From NCBI RefSeq assembly GCF_020905335.1, contig NZ_JAJJMN010000002.1, positions 1,116,001-1,180,000 of the forward strand: a stretch of DNA of 64,000 nucleotides. Reading direction: 5' to 3'. Below the pieces are notes generated by a model. That model did no database searches. It was not told the origin of the DNA and saw only the letters and a program-made list of their open reading frames with translations. Both the position numbers and the translations under genes were made by a program. The number at the start of each line of letters is the position of its first letter. Within the stretch, counting starts at the first letter, position 1. This stretch comes from Flavobacterium lipolyticum (lineage in GTDB: Bacteria > Bacteroidota > Bacteroidia > Flavobacteriales > Flavobacteriaceae). Positions 16,577 to 25,534 of the stretch are shown in pieces.

Positions 16577-17299
16577 ATGAAAAAAATAAAAGCTGTTATT
16601 GTTGAAGATTCCCGTCTGGCCAGAAATGAGCTTAAAGAATTAATTAAAAATCATCCGGAAATTGAAATTATTGGAGAAGCAGAAAATGTAGATTCGGGCT
16701 TTAAACTGATACAGGAAACCCAACCGGATTTACTTTTTTTAGACATCAATATGCCCGAAAAAGATGGTTTTGAATTGTTGGAAATGCTCGATAAAGTTCC
16801 CATTACCATTTTCACAACGGCTTTTGACGAGTACGCCATTAAATCTTTTGAATACAATGCTTTAGATTATTTACTAAAACCTATAAATCCAAAAAGATTT
16901 GCTCATTCAATCGAAAAAGTAAGTCAAAATCTAATTGAAAAAGAAGAAAAAAGCAGTAAGAAACTGACGCCAAACAATCAGATTTTTATTCGCGATGGCG
17001 AGAAATGCTGGCTTGTAAAAATTGCCGATATCTTTCTGTTTGAAGTCGATGGCAATTACACCAAAATATTCTTTCAGGATGAAAAAGCTGTACTTAATAA
17101 ATCATTAAACCATATTGAAGAGAAGCTTCCTGATGATTATTTCTTCCGGGCCAATCGAAACCAAATTATCAATATAGAATACATACTCAAAATAGACCCT
17201 TGGTTTAGTGGTAATCTGCTCGTACAGCTTCCAAAAGAAGTAAAAGTAGAAATATCGCGAAGACAAACCAATAACTTTAAAGAGAAGTTAAGTATGTAA
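16577..17299 (+). CDS. LytTR-family response regulator
   Basis: A 240-residue DNA-binding regulator. The receiver domain is at about 4-120 with phospho-acceptor Asp56 in LLFLDINMPEKDGF, and the switch Thr and Lys in FTTAFDEYA and LLKPI. A LytTR DNA-binding domain covers about 137-238 (FEVDGNYTKIFF, FFRANRNQIINIEYI). It is the partner of the kinase 2 bp upstream. Regulons of this type in Bacteroidota are mostly unknown; neighbouring peptide and peptidase genes are plausible targets. Confidence 0.94.
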   Translation: MKKIKAVIVEDSRLARNELKELIKNHPEIEIIGEAENVDSGFKLIQETQPDLLFLDINMPEKDGFELLEMLDKVPITIFTTAFDEYAIKSFEYNALDYLLKPINPKRFAHSIEKVSQNLIEKEEKSSKKLTPNNQIFIRDGEKCWLVKIADIFLFEVDGNYTKIFFQDEKAVLNKSLNHIEEKLPDDYFFRANRNQIINIEYILKIDPWFSGNLLVQLPKEVKVEISRRQTNNFKEKLSM

Positions 17300-17393
17300 A
17301 TACATTTAAAATTGTTCAAATAATTTCGACTTTGTCATCACTAAACTTTTACTTTCAACAAATAAATTATATTTTTGTTTAAAATACATTCTC

Positions 17394-18359
17394 ATGTTAA
17401 AAGTAGGAGTTTTAGGTGCAGGTCATCTTGGTAAAATACATTTACGCTTATTACAACAATCTGACCAATACGAATTAGTTGGATTTTACGACGAAAATCA
17501 GGAAAATGCCGAAAGAATCTCAAAAGAGTTTGGCTATAAAAACTTCAACACAATTGCAAAATTAATTCACGCTGTGGATGTTATCGACATTGTGACACCA
17601 ACTCTTTCACACTACAAATGTGCTAAGGTAGCCATCAAATCAGGAAAACATATCTTTATAGAAAAACCAATTGCCAATACTGTTGAAGAAGCCGAAGAAA
17701 TCATTGCTTTGGCGGCAGAACATCGTGTAAAAGGTCAGGTAGGTCATGTTGAACGCTTTAACCCTGCGTTCATTGCTACTAAAAACATGATCGAAAATCC
17801 AATGTTTATAGAAACACACCGTCTCGCCGAGTTTAATCCGCGTGGTACAGACGTTCCTGTGGTTTTGGATTTAATGATTCATGATATAGATGCTATTTTG
17901 AGCGTTGTAAATTCAAAAGTAAAAAATATCAATGCAAGTGGTGTTTCTGTAATTAGCGAAACTCCGGATATTGCCAATGCCAGAATCGAATTTGAAAATG
18001 GATGTGTGGCTAATCTAACCGCAAGCAGAATTTCGATGAAAAACATGCGTAAAACAAGATTTTTTCAAAAGGATGCCTACATTTCTGTAGATTTTCTGGA
18101 GAAAAAATGTGAAGTGGTTCGAATGAAAGATGCTCCGGAAATTCCTGGTGATTTTGATATGATTTTACAAAATGCAGAAGGTGTAAAAAAGCAAATCTAT
18201 TTTACAAATCCTGATGTGGAACAAAATAACGCAATTTTAGATGAGCTGGAATCATTTGCCAATGCGATAAAAACAGACACAACTCCGATTGTAACTCTGG
18301 AACAGGCAACAGATGCATTACGAGTGGCCTATCAGATAATTGATTGTTTCGATAAATAA
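17394..18359 (+). CDS. Gfo/Idh/MocA family oxidoreductase
   Basis: An NAD(P)-dependent oxidoreductase of 321 residues. The Rossmann loop GVLGAGHLGKIHL is at residues 4-16, and the family lysine motif is in HIFIEKPIANT near residue 97. The C-terminal half is the usual substrate-binding alpha/beta domain (DLMIHDIDAILS). Substrates in this family are sugars, inositols or similar alcohols, and none can be assigned here. A -7-like box TATTTTTG lies at 17370-17377. It is a single gene ahead of the 3-hydroxyacyl-CoA dehydrogenase, separated from it by a large inverted repeat. Confidence 0.88.
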   Translation: MLKVGVLGAGHLGKIHLRLLQQSDQYELVGFYDENQENAERISKEFGYKNFNTIAKLIHAVDVIDIVTPTLSHYKCAKVAIKSGKHIFIEKPIANTVEEAEEIIALAAEHRVKGQVGHVERFNPAFIATKNMIENPMFIETHRLAEFNPRGTDVPVVLDLMIHDIDAILSVVNSKVKNINASGVSVISETPDIANARIEFENGCVANLTASRISMKNMRKTRFFQKDAYISVDFLEKKCEVVRMKDAPEIPGDFDMILQNAEGVKKQIYFTNPDVEQNNAILDELESFANAIKTDTTPIVTLEQATDALRVAYQIIDCFDK

Positions 18360-18382
18360 TTTGGAAGTTTTAAAAATAAAAA

Positions 18383-18424
18383 TTAGCCACGAGTTCATCA
18401 ATTAATTTGTGAACTCGTGGCTAA
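18383..18424. repeat. Intergenic palindrome with 15-bp arms
   Basis: TTAGCCACGAGTTCA (18383-18397) and TGAACTCGTGGCTAA (18410-18424) are perfect inverted copies with a 12-nt A/T loop. A U-tract exists only on the minus strand, yet both flanking genes are on the plus strand. It therefore looks like a dispersed palindromic repeat, not their terminator. A related word, GCCACGAAGAAG, occurs at 28463-28474. Confidence 0.6.
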
Positions 18425-18450
18425 AATCATAAATATAATATCAAATTTAA

Positions 18451-19344
18451 ATGAAAACTATAGCTGTAATTGGTGCAGGAACAATGGGTAACGGAATTGC
18501 TCATACATTTGCACAAAGTGGTTTTGTGGTAAAACTAATTGACGTTTCTGAAAAATCATTAGACAAAGGAATGGCAACTATTGCTGCCAACTTAGACCGA
18601 ATGCTTTCTAAAGGAACCATCACTCAGGAAGAGGTTACCAAAACGATCACTAATATTATTACGTATACTGATATTAAAGACGGAGTTGTTGGTGTGGATT
18701 TAGTAGTTGAAGCTGCTACTGAAAATGTAGAGTTAAAACTTAATATTTTCAAACAATTAAACGAAGCTTGTTCTCACAACACCATTCTGGCAACGAATAC
18801 TTCTTCGATATCTATTACTCAAATCGGAGCAGTTGTAGCACATCCTGAAAGAGTTATCGGAATGCACTTTATGAATCCGGTGCCGATTATGAAATTGGTC
18901 GAAATTATCCGCGGATACAACACCAGCGATGAAGTTACCAAAACCATCATGGACTTATCTGTAAAATTAGGCAAAGTTCCTGTTGAAGTAAACGATTACC
19001 CTGGTTTTGTGGCCAATCGAATTTTAATGCCAATGTTAAACGAAGCTATCGAAACCTTATACAACAAAGTTGCGGGAGTTTACGAAATTGACACGGTAAT
19101 GAAATTAGGAATGGGACACCCAATGGGGCCTCTTCAATTAGCTGATTTTATTGGTCTTGATGTTTGTCTTGCTATTTTAAATGTAATGTACGACGGTTTT
19201 AAAAATCCAAAATATGCCCCTTGCCCACTATTGGTGAATATGGTGAGAGCCGGAAAGTTAGGAGTAAAATCAGGTGAAGGTTTTTACGATTACAGTGAAA
19301 GTAAAAAAGCAGAGAAGATCTCTAAACAATTTATACTTTCCTAA
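18451..19344 (+). CDS. 3-hydroxybutyryl-CoA dehydrogenase
   Basis: It oxidises 3-hydroxyacyl-CoA to 3-ketoacyl-CoA with NAD(P), or the reverse, in short-chain fatty acid metabolism. The 297 residues are standard. The Rossmann loop GAGTMGNGIA is at 8-17, the catalytic His is in RVIGMHFMNPVPIMKLVE, and VNDYPGFVANRILMP is also typical. The C-terminal domain has the substrate and dimer motif MGHPMGPLQLADFIGLDV. No thiolase or enoyl-CoA hydratase is adjacent. The YggS gene follows 12 bp later. Confidence 0.93.
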   Translation: MKTIAVIGAGTMGNGIAHTFAQSGFVVKLIDVSEKSLDKGMATIAANLDRMLSKGTITQEEVTKTITNIITYTDIKDGVVGVDLVVEAATENVELKLNIFKQLNEACSHNTILATNTSSISITQIGAVVAHPERVIGMHFMNPVPIMKLVEIIRGYNTSDEVTKTIMDLSVKLGKVPVEVNDYPGFVANRILMPMLNEAIETLYNKVAGVYEIDTVMKLGMGHPMGPLQLADFIGLDVCLAILNVMYDGFKNPKYAPCPLLVNMVRAGKLGVKSGEGFYDYSESKKAEKISKQFILS

Positions 19345-19356
19345 AAAAGAAATACC

Positions 19357-20016
19357 ATGTCGATAGCATCGAATTTAAATACAATCAAGACAGGTTTACC
19401 CGAAACTGTAACTTTAGTTGCCGTTTCTAAAACAAAACCGGTTCCCGACTTAATGCAGGCATATGATGCCGGTCAGCGCATTTTTGGAGAAAATAAAATC
19501 CAGGAAATGACTGAAAAATGGGAACAAATGCCAAAAGACATTCAATGGCACATGATTGGTCATGTACAGTCGAATAAAGTAAAATTTATGGCGCCTTTTG
19601 TAAGTTTGATTCATGGTGTTGACAGCTTAAAACTGTTGCAGGAAATCAATAAACAAGCATTGAAAAACGATCGAATTATTGATTGCCTGCTTCAAATACA
19701 TATTGCCGAAGAAGAAACTAAATTTGGTTTAGACGAAAACGAATTAAATGAACTACTGTCTTCACCTGAATTCAAAGAAATGAAAAACATACGTATCTTA
19801 GGACTAATGGGAATGGCGACTTTTACAGAAGATCAAAACCAAATTAAAAAGGAATTTACACATTTAAAATCTATTTTTGATTCCATAAAAGAACTGAAAA
19901 CTGAAAACGGCAATCTGACTACTGTCTCTATGGGAATGTCCGGAGATTATCAGCTTGCCATAGCATGCGGCAGTACAATGGTTCGCATTGGAAGCAGCAT
20001 TTTTGGAGGAAGATAA
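19357..20016 (+). CDS. YggS/PROSC family PLP homeostasis protein
   Basis: A cytoplasmic PLP-binding TIM-barrel protein (219 residues). The family helps balance pyridoxal phosphate and amino/keto acid pools and has no firm catalytic role. The PLP lysine is K25 in LVAVSKTKPV. Other marks are FGENKIQEM, WHMIGHVQSNKVK, and the phosphate-binding C-terminus LTTVSMGMSGDYQLAI with GSTMVRIGSSIFG. It lies 12 bp after the dehydrogenase gene, likely co-transcribed. Confidence 0.93.
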   Translation: MSIASNLNTIKTGLPETVTLVAVSKTKPVPDLMQAYDAGQRIFGENKIQEMTEKWEQMPKDIQWHMIGHVQSNKVKFMAPFVSLIHGVDSLKLLQEINKQALKNDRIIDCLLQIHIAEEETKFGLDENELNELLSSPEFKEMKNIRILGLMGMATFTEDQNQIKKEFTHLKSIFDSIKELKTENGNLTTVSMGMSGDYQLAIACGSTMVRIGSSIFGGR

Positions 20017-20083
20017 GTCCTAATTGTTAATTGTCAATTGTAGATTATAAACTGATTACTAAAAACTGAGACTGAATACTAAT

Positions 20084-21445
20084 TTGTACGCAATACTAGA
20101 CATAGAAACCACTGGAGGCCAGTTTAATGAGGAAGGAATTACCGAAATCGCCATTTATAAATTTGATGGACATGAGGTAATTGACCAGTTCATTAGTCTT
20201 GTCAATCCTGAAATTCCGATTCAGCCCTTCGTGGTGAAATTAACCGGAATCAATAATGCTATGTTGCGCTCTGCTCCTAAGTTTTTTGAAGTTGCGAAAC
20301 GAATTATAGAAATCACTACAGACTGTATTATTGTAGCACACAATGCTTCTTTTGATTACCGAATTTTACGTACAGAATTCCGACGTTTGGGCTACAATTT
20401 TGAAGCCAAAACTCTTTGTACAGTCGAACTTGCCAAAAAATTAATTCCGGATCAGCCTTCCTATAGTTTAGGAAAACTGGTGCGAGCACTTGGAATTCCA
20501 ATGGCAGACAGACATCGTGCCAGCGGAGATGCAATGGCAACAACCAAGCTCTTTAAAATGCTTCTGGAAAAAGACCTGGAAAAAACCATTGTAAAAGATT
20601 TTATCAAACTGGAAGTAGAAAAAGGAATTGCCCCAAAATTTTTGGATATTCTGGCACAAATGCCTGCGAAAACCGGTGTTTATTACATTTATAATGAAGG
20701 TGGAACCCTAATCTACATTGGAAAAAGCCAAAACATCAAAAAAAGAGTCAATCAACATTTTACGGGAATTACCACCAAAAGCAAAAAAATACAGGCAGAA
20801 GTTTTCACCATCACGTATGATGAAACGGGAAGCGAATTAATTGCGCTCTTAAAAGAAAGTGAAGAAATAAAAATAAATCGCCCTAAATATAATCGTTCAC
20901 AACGAAAAACGATTTTTCAGTATGCTTTATATGCAGAGAAAGACACTAATGGTTATATCAATTTAAAACTTGAAAAAGCAGACGGTCGTAAAAAAGAAAT
21001 TACCTCATTTGGTACTTTACAGGAAGGTAAAAATGCTCTGTTCCGATTTACGTCAAAATATCATTTATGTCAAAAGCTAACAGGACTTTATCAAACCAAA
21101 AAAGAGTGTTTTCAATATAAAATCAAAGAATGTGATGGTGCCTGTATTGAAGAAGTAACACCCGAAGTTTACAATACCCGTGTACAACAATTTATCGCGG
21201 AAAACAGTTTCGAAAATAAAAGCATGATTTTGCTGGACAGAGGCCGAAATGTCAACGAAAGAAGCGCCATTTTAATTGAAAATGGTCTTTATAAAGGATA
21301 TGCCTTTTACGATCTGAATTATCAGATTACAAACATCGAGATTCTAAAAAACATTTTAATTCCGATGCAGCATAATCGCGATGTGAAAAACATTATTCAA
21401 AGCTACCTCCGAAAGAGTAAATCACTAAAGGTTCTTCATTTTTAA
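20084..21445 (+). CDS. DEDDh exonuclease fused to a GIY-YIG nuclease domain
   Basis: A 453-residue two-nuclease protein. Residues 1-175 are a DnaQ-type 3'-5' exonuclease with D6/E8 (LDIETTG), VAHNASFDYRIL and the HRASGDA motif. Residues 198-280 are a GIY-YIG endonuclease (GVYYIYNEGGTLIYIGKS) like the UvrC N-terminus or Cho. Residues 280-453 have the Cys-containing segment found in UvrC/Cho relatives (CQKLTGLYQTKKECFQYKIK) but no UvrC C-terminal nuclease. It likely acts in DNA repair, perhaps as a back-up incision enzyme. The start is TTG at 20084; conserved sequence begins at once and no ATG is close upstream. Confidence 0.88.
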   Translation: MYAILDIETTGGQFNEEGITEIAIYKFDGHEVIDQFISLVNPEIPIQPFVVKLTGINNAMLRSAPKFFEVAKRIIEITTDCIIVAHNASFDYRILRTEFRRLGYNFEAKTLCTVELAKKLIPDQPSYSLGKLVRALGIPMADRHRASGDAMATTKLFKMLLEKDLEKTIVKDFIKLEVEKGIAPKFLDILAQMPAKTGVYYIYNEGGTLIYIGKSQNIKKRVNQHFTGITTKSKKIQAEVFTITYDETGSELIALLKESEEIKINRPKYNRSQRKTIFQYALYAEKDTNGYINLKLEKADGRKKEITSFGTLQEGKNALFRFTSKYHLCQKLTGLYQTKKECFQYKIKECDGACIEEVTPEVYNTRVQQFIAENSFENKSMILLDRGRNVNERSAILIENGLYKGYAFYDLNYQITNIEILKNILIPMQHNRDVKNIIQSYLRKSKSLKVLHF

Positions 21446-21475
21446 CACTGCAAAACTTTCCTTATCTTCGTGAGG

Positions 21476-22315
21476 ATGAAAAAAATAAAATCAAAATACG
21501 AAATCTTCCGGGAAAAAGTCAAAATCATCCTCTACGGGACAGATACGTTTTTTGGGAAAATGTTTGATTTAGTTCTGCTTGGATTGATCTTACTAAGTGT
21601 TATTTTGATTATGATGGAAACCGTTCAGGGAATCAATCAAAAATACCATACTCAGCTTATTATCTGCGAATGGATTATCACCGTATTTTTCACCATTGAA
21701 TATGTACTTCGAATAATTTCGATTCAAAAACCAATCCGATATATTTTTAGTTTTTACGGAATTATTGATTTAATGGCAGTTTTGCCAATGTATTTATCGA
21801 TATTTTTCCCCGGAGCAAGTGTCCTTTCCATAATAAGAGCCTTACGTTTCTTTCGATTGTTTAAAATCCTGCATATTCCGCAAATCTCCCATCAGTCCAT
21901 TCAACTTCGGGAAGCCATCGAAGCCAGTAAAGAGAAAATCCTTGTTTTTATCTATTTCGTATTAATCAGCACCATCATAATCGGTTCGATTATGTATCTG
22001 GTCGAAGGTAAAGAATCCGGCTTTACAAGTATTCCAATAAGTATTTATTGGACCATTGTTACTCTAACCACTGTAGGCTATGGCGATATTTCTCCACAGA
22101 CTCCTCTCGGTCAGTTCATAGCTGCCTTTGTAATGATTTTAGGTTACGGAATTATAGCTGTTCCTACCGGAATTGTAACCGCTGAATTTGCAAAAAGCAG
22201 TCTAAAAAACAGTGTTGTAAGCAGCAAAAAAACATGCAAAAATTGCAATGCACAGGTACATTTTGATCATGCGCAATATTGCTTTGAATGTGGAACGAAA
22301 TTGCCTAACAGCTAA
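21476..22315 (+). CDS. Six-helix potassium channel with C-terminal zinc ribbon
   Basis: A 279-residue ion channel of the voltage-gated type. Hydrophobic helices cover about 27-225, with an S4-like helix rich in arginine (SIIRALRFFRLFKILHI) and the K+ selectivity filter TTVGYGD at 198-204. After the last helix comes a short tail with four cysteines, C254/C257 and C269/C272, in the zinc-ribbon spacing CxxC-x11-CxxC. The tail replaces the large RCK domain of other channels. I chose ATG 21476 over GTG 21470 because it follows common start use. It is a single gene between the exonuclease and miaA. Confidence 0.88.
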   Translation: MKKIKSKYEIFREKVKIILYGTDTFFGKMFDLVLLGLILLSVILIMMETVQGINQKYHTQLIICEWIITVFFTIEYVLRIISIQKPIRYIFSFYGIIDLMAVLPMYLSIFFPGASVLSIIRALRFFRLFKILHIPQISHQSIQLREAIEASKEKILVFIYFVLISTIIIGSIMYLVEGKESGFTSIPISIYWTIVTLTTVGYGDISPQTPLGQFIAAFVMILGYGIIAVPTGIVTAEFAKSSLKNSVVSSKKTCKNCNAQVHFDHAQYCFECGTKLPNS

Positions 22316-22400
22316 TTCAACGAAAATTTATCCATCTCATTTTTATTAAAAGTTAAACCCTGCAAGTCTAAGGTTTTACTACCATTAAGACTAAAAAAAT

Positions 22401-23321
22401 ATGAAATATCTAATTACCATCGTCGGACCAACAGCAATAGGCAAAACAGCTTTAAGCATTGCTCTGGCACAACATTTTAATTGTGAGATAATCTCCTGCG
22501 ACAGTCGTCAGTTTTTTAAAGAAATGACAATTGGTACCGCAGTTCCTACTCCCGAAGAATTACAGTCAGCGACACATCATTTTATACAGAATAAATCTAT
22601 TTTAGAAAATTATACTGTTGGTGACTACGAAAAAGAAGCGCTTTTAAAATTAGAGGAGTTATTCTCAGCAAATGATTTCGCTATATTGATTGGCGGCTCA
22701 GGATTGTATGTTGATGCCATTTTAAAAGGATTCGATGAATTTCCGGAAATTGATCCTGAGATACGTTCTGACATAAACGCAAACTACGAAAAACTAGGAA
22801 TCAATTATCTGCAGGAGCAATTACAAAAACTGGATCCTGATTATTATCAAAAACTCACTGTAGAAAACCCGCAAACACTCCAGAATCCACAAAGAATGAT
22901 GCGTTTTACCGAGGTTTGCATTGGAACCCAAAAACCCTACTCTTCTTTCTTAAATCAAAAGAAAAACAATCGAAACTTCATTCCTATTTTAATAGGTTTA
23001 GAAGCCGACAGAGCTGTAATTTACGACCGTATCAATCAGCGTGTAGATCTGATGATGAATGGCGGTTTACTGGAAGAAGCCAAAGCTTTGCATCCCAACA
23101 AAACGTTAAATGCACTTCAAACAGTCGGGTATCGCGAATTATTTAGTTATTTTGACGGAGAATTCTCGTTGCCATTTGCCATCGAAGAAATCAAGAAAAA
23201 TACCAGACGTTTCTCAAAAAGACAACTTACCTGGTTCAAACGAAACGAAGCTACCAAATGGTTTGATTACGCGACAGATAGAAAAGAAATTATAGATTAT
23301 ATTGAAAATTCATTCAAGTAA
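22401..23321 (+). CDS. miaA: tRNA dimethylallyltransferase
   Basis: It adds a dimethylallyl group to A37 of tRNAs that read UNN codons. The 306 residues are normal. The P-loop GPTAIGKT is at 9-16, the catalytic Asp in SCDSRQFF, and the conserved sequences GGSGLYVDAIL, NPQRMMRF and KALNALQTVGYRE-like text (TLNALQTVGYRE) are present. It acts in the cytoplasm. It is a single gene or paired with the thioesterase 75 bp downstream. Confidence 0.95.
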   Translation: MKYLITIVGPTAIGKTALSIALAQHFNCEIISCDSRQFFKEMTIGTAVPTPEELQSATHHFIQNKSILENYTVGDYEKEALLKLEELFSANDFAILIGGSGLYVDAILKGFDEFPEIDPEIRSDINANYEKLGINYLQEQLQKLDPDYYQKLTVENPQTLQNPQRMMRFTEVCIGTQKPYSSFLNQKKNNRNFIPILIGLEADRAVIYDRINQRVDLMMNGGLLEEAKALHPNKTLNALQTVGYRELFSYFDGEFSLPFAIEEIKKNTRRFSKRQLTWFKRNEATKWFDYATDRKEIIDYIENSFK

Positions 23322-23396
23322 AAATCATTTTCTGTACTCTTTACTCTATTTTCTAAATCAATCAAAAATCAACAATCTAAAATCTAAAATTCAGCA

Positions 23397-24143
23397 ATGC
23401 CAATATCTCCTAATTTTACTTCCATTCTAAGCAAAGACTGGGAAATCAATTTTACGCAATGTACACCCAATGGTTTTCTAAAGTACACTGACTTATGCAA
23501 CATTCTGCAATTGACGGCTGCTGCACATTCTGAAATTGGAGGCATCAGCTTTACGGATATGCAGGAATTTGATCAGGCCTGGGTATTAAGCCGTATGCGG
23601 GTGGAAATTACTGCTTTGCCAAAATGGCGGGATATTGTTACGGTAACAACATGGATCAACAGTCTAGAAAATTCTCGTTCCGTTCGTGCTTTAGAGATAC
23701 ACGCAAACGGAAAAAAAATAGTAGGATGTGAAACGTACTGGGCTGTTTTTAATACAAAATTACGACGTCCGGAAGCTTTAGCCCTGCCTTACGAACATTT
23801 TGAATTGTATCCGGAAAAACGCGCTACTACAGAAGGGTTTTCAAAAATAAATATCACTCACGAAAAAGAAGCTATTTTTGAAAAAACAGTTTACCTCTCT
23901 GATCTGGACATCGTAAATCACGTCAATAATGTCAAGTATCTGGAATGGTGTCTCGATCACGTTGACCCAAAAAGAATCCTGAAACAGGAAGTAAAAAGTT
24001 TTGAAATGAACTTCATGAAAGAACTTTCGCTTCAGGATAATGTAATCATTCACGAGGGCGAAAACGATAATCAAACTATTTCAACATTCAGCATTACCAA
24101 AGGCGAGAAAACATCTTTTGCTTTAAAATTACACTGGAAATAA
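23397..24143 (+). CDS. Acyl-ACP thioesterase
   Basis: It releases fatty acids from acyl carrier protein. The protein has 248 residues with two hotdog folds. The first covers about 10-135 (LTAAAHSEIGG, WVLSRMRVEITALPKW) and the second about 150-245, with the catalytic Asn/His motif DLDIVNHVNNVKYLEWCLD that marks the plant FatA/FatB-like bacterial family (PF01643). A bidirectional terminator follows. The role is probably lipid or fatty-acid turnover. Chain-length choice cannot be told. Confidence 0.9.
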   Translation: MPISPNFTSILSKDWEINFTQCTPNGFLKYTDLCNILQLTAAAHSEIGGISFTDMQEFDQAWVLSRMRVEITALPKWRDIVTVTTWINSLENSRSVRALEIHANGKKIVGCETYWAVFNTKLRRPEALALPYEHFELYPEKRATTEGFSKINITHEKEAIFEKTVYLSDLDIVNHVNNVKYLEWCLDHVDPKRILKQEVKSFEMNFMKELSLQDNVIIHEGENDNQTISTFSITKGEKTSFALKLHWK

Positions 24144-24223
24144 AAGAAAATTAACGAAAAGCTGTTTTTCATTGCCCAACCATTATCTGCTGTATTTAAA
24201 ATTTGATTCCGTATCATGAAAAT

Positions 24224-24253
24224 AAAAAACGATGCAGTATTGCATCGTTTTTT
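24224..24253. terminator. Bidirectional terminator
   Basis: The perfect stem AAAAAACGATGCA/TGCATCGTTTTTT with loop GTAT lies between the convergent thioesterase and TPR genes. A-run and T-run flanks allow it to work on both strands. Confidence 0.85.
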
Positions 24254-24264
24254 ATTCAATCAGG

Positions 24265-24768
24265 TTACTTTGATTTTTTCTTCTTCTTTAACAAATCCAT
24301 CTTACCTTCAATTCTTTTCTCTACTTCCTTAATGTTGCATTCAAAAGCAAATTGCAACGTACATAGTTTGGCTTTTTTAATTTCTTTTAATGCTAATCCA
24401 AACTGTTGCTGTGCTTCGTAAAGAATTGCTTTTTTGACAAAAATTTCAGATTTGTTTATTCCTTTTACTGTTAAAGCAAAATCAATTAATTTTTCTGCCT
24501 CTTCAAAATCTTCATTCAAAATTAAAGTTTGTACATAATGTGGATATATCTCAAGCGCATGAATGTTTATTGCTAAAGCTTCCTGAAAATACCATTTGGC
24601 TTCTTCGTAATTCCATAATTGTTCGGCCTGAATCCGTCCATACAAACAGAAAACCATCGTATTCTTAGCATCATATGAAAATGCATAATCTAAAGATTCA
24701 ATCGTTTCTTCTAATGAATAAGGATAGCTGTCCAGCGCCTGAAAGAGATATTTATCTATTGTTTTCAT
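24265..24768 (-). CDS. Small TPR-like repeat protein
   Basis: A 167-residue soluble protein made of helical pairs. Segments such as NTMVFCLYGRIQAEQLWNYE with AKWYFQEALAI, and AEKLIDFALTVKGINKSEIF with KKAILYEAQQQF, follow the TPR spacing of about 34 residues. The C-terminus is very basic (GKMDLLKKKKKSK). No signal peptide or membrane segment is present. TPR proteins bind other proteins; no partner is known. It lies 76 bp downstream of prfH on the same strand and might be the last gene of that operon, though the gap is larger than within it. Confidence 0.65.
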   Translation of the reverse strand: MKTIDKYLFQALDSYPYSLEETIESLDYAFSYDAKNTMVFCLYGRIQAEQLWNYEEAKWYFQEALAINIHALEIYPHYVQTLILNEDFEEAEKLIDFALTVKGINKSEIFVKKAILYEAQQQFGLALKEIKKAKLCTLQFAFECNIKEVEKRIEGKMDLLKKKKKSK

Positions 24769-24844
24769 TTTATGTGTCGCTATTTATTGTTTTTTTTGGT
24801 CACCTCTAATTCGCATATAATCATTGCTTTTTGCGACCAACTTT

Positions 24845-25534
24845 TTAATTATGCTCATTTCGTAAATCTGTTTTTAACTTCTGACGCGTTCCTTTATAAC
24901 TCTTCTCTGTTTTATTCTTTTTAAAATCCGTTCCGGTAAAAACTCTGACAGGATTCCCCCGCTCAATGTTCAGTTGATTTTCCCATTGTTTCCCAACATG
25001 GTTTTTAAGTTGCTGTAAAGTTTCGTCTTCCAGTTTTTTTAATAATCGTTCTGTTGCCAGTTTTTTATTCTGATGCTGTGAACGGCTGTCCATCGCAACA
25101 ACCGCAATTCCGGTTGGCACATGAGTTGCTCTGATTGCTGAACTCACCTTATTTACATGCTGTCCGCCAGCCCCGGAACTACGCATGGCCTGATACTGAA
25201 TGTCACTTTCTAAAAATGATGTATTCTGTTGTGGTTCAATCTCAAAAATGCCAATAAACCAATTTTTACGTTTGTGCATTTTCCTAAACTGACTTTGACC
25301 AATCCATTGAATAGTTCCCGTCCAGGAAGCTGCAAATTGAGTGGCATTTTTACCTTTTACTGCAATTGTTGCCGTTTCAATTGTTCCATTCTCCTGGCCC
25401 ACTTCTCGCTGAAGCAAAGTCGTTTCTAATTGCTCCTCCTGTGCTTCTTCCAGAACTTTTTTAAGTACCTGAGCCACTACCCAGGTACATTCTGCCGGTC
25501 CCCGACCCGCTGTTATCTGAATTATTTTTTCCAT
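24845..25534 (-). CDS. prfH: Peptide chain release factor H
   Basis: A class I release factor homologue of 229 residues. The GGQ motif is at residues 123-125 ([13 protein letters not shown]) and the rest of the peptidyl-hydrolysis domain follows, with [11 protein letters not shown]. The stop-codon-reading domain of RF1/RF2 is absent, which is typical of PrfH. PrfH frees the peptide from ribosomes whose 16S decoding centre has been cut, and its paired RtcB then reseals the rRNA; this was shown for an E. coli strain attacked by colicin E3-type toxins. Here it is the last gene of a tight operon, overlapping the zinc-ribbon gene by 13 bp, with rtcB just upstream. Confidence 0.93.
   Translation of the reverse strand: MEKIIQITAGRGPAECTWVVAQVLKKVLEEAQEEQLETTLLQREVGQENGTIETATIAVKGKNATQFAASWTGTIQWIGQSQFRKMHKRKNWFIGIFEIEPQQNTSFLESDIQYQAMRSSGAGGQHVNKVSSAIRATHVPTGIAVVAMDSRSQHQNKKLATERLLKKLEDETLQQLKNHVGKQWENQLNIERGNPVRVFTGTDFKKNKTEKSYKGTRQKLKTDLRNEHN

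Noticed and set aside
20017..20083. AT-rich near-repeats before the exonuclease gene as a regulatory element
   Set aside because: Short gap with only loose TTGTTAATTG/GTCAATTGT similarity; no clear box or stem.
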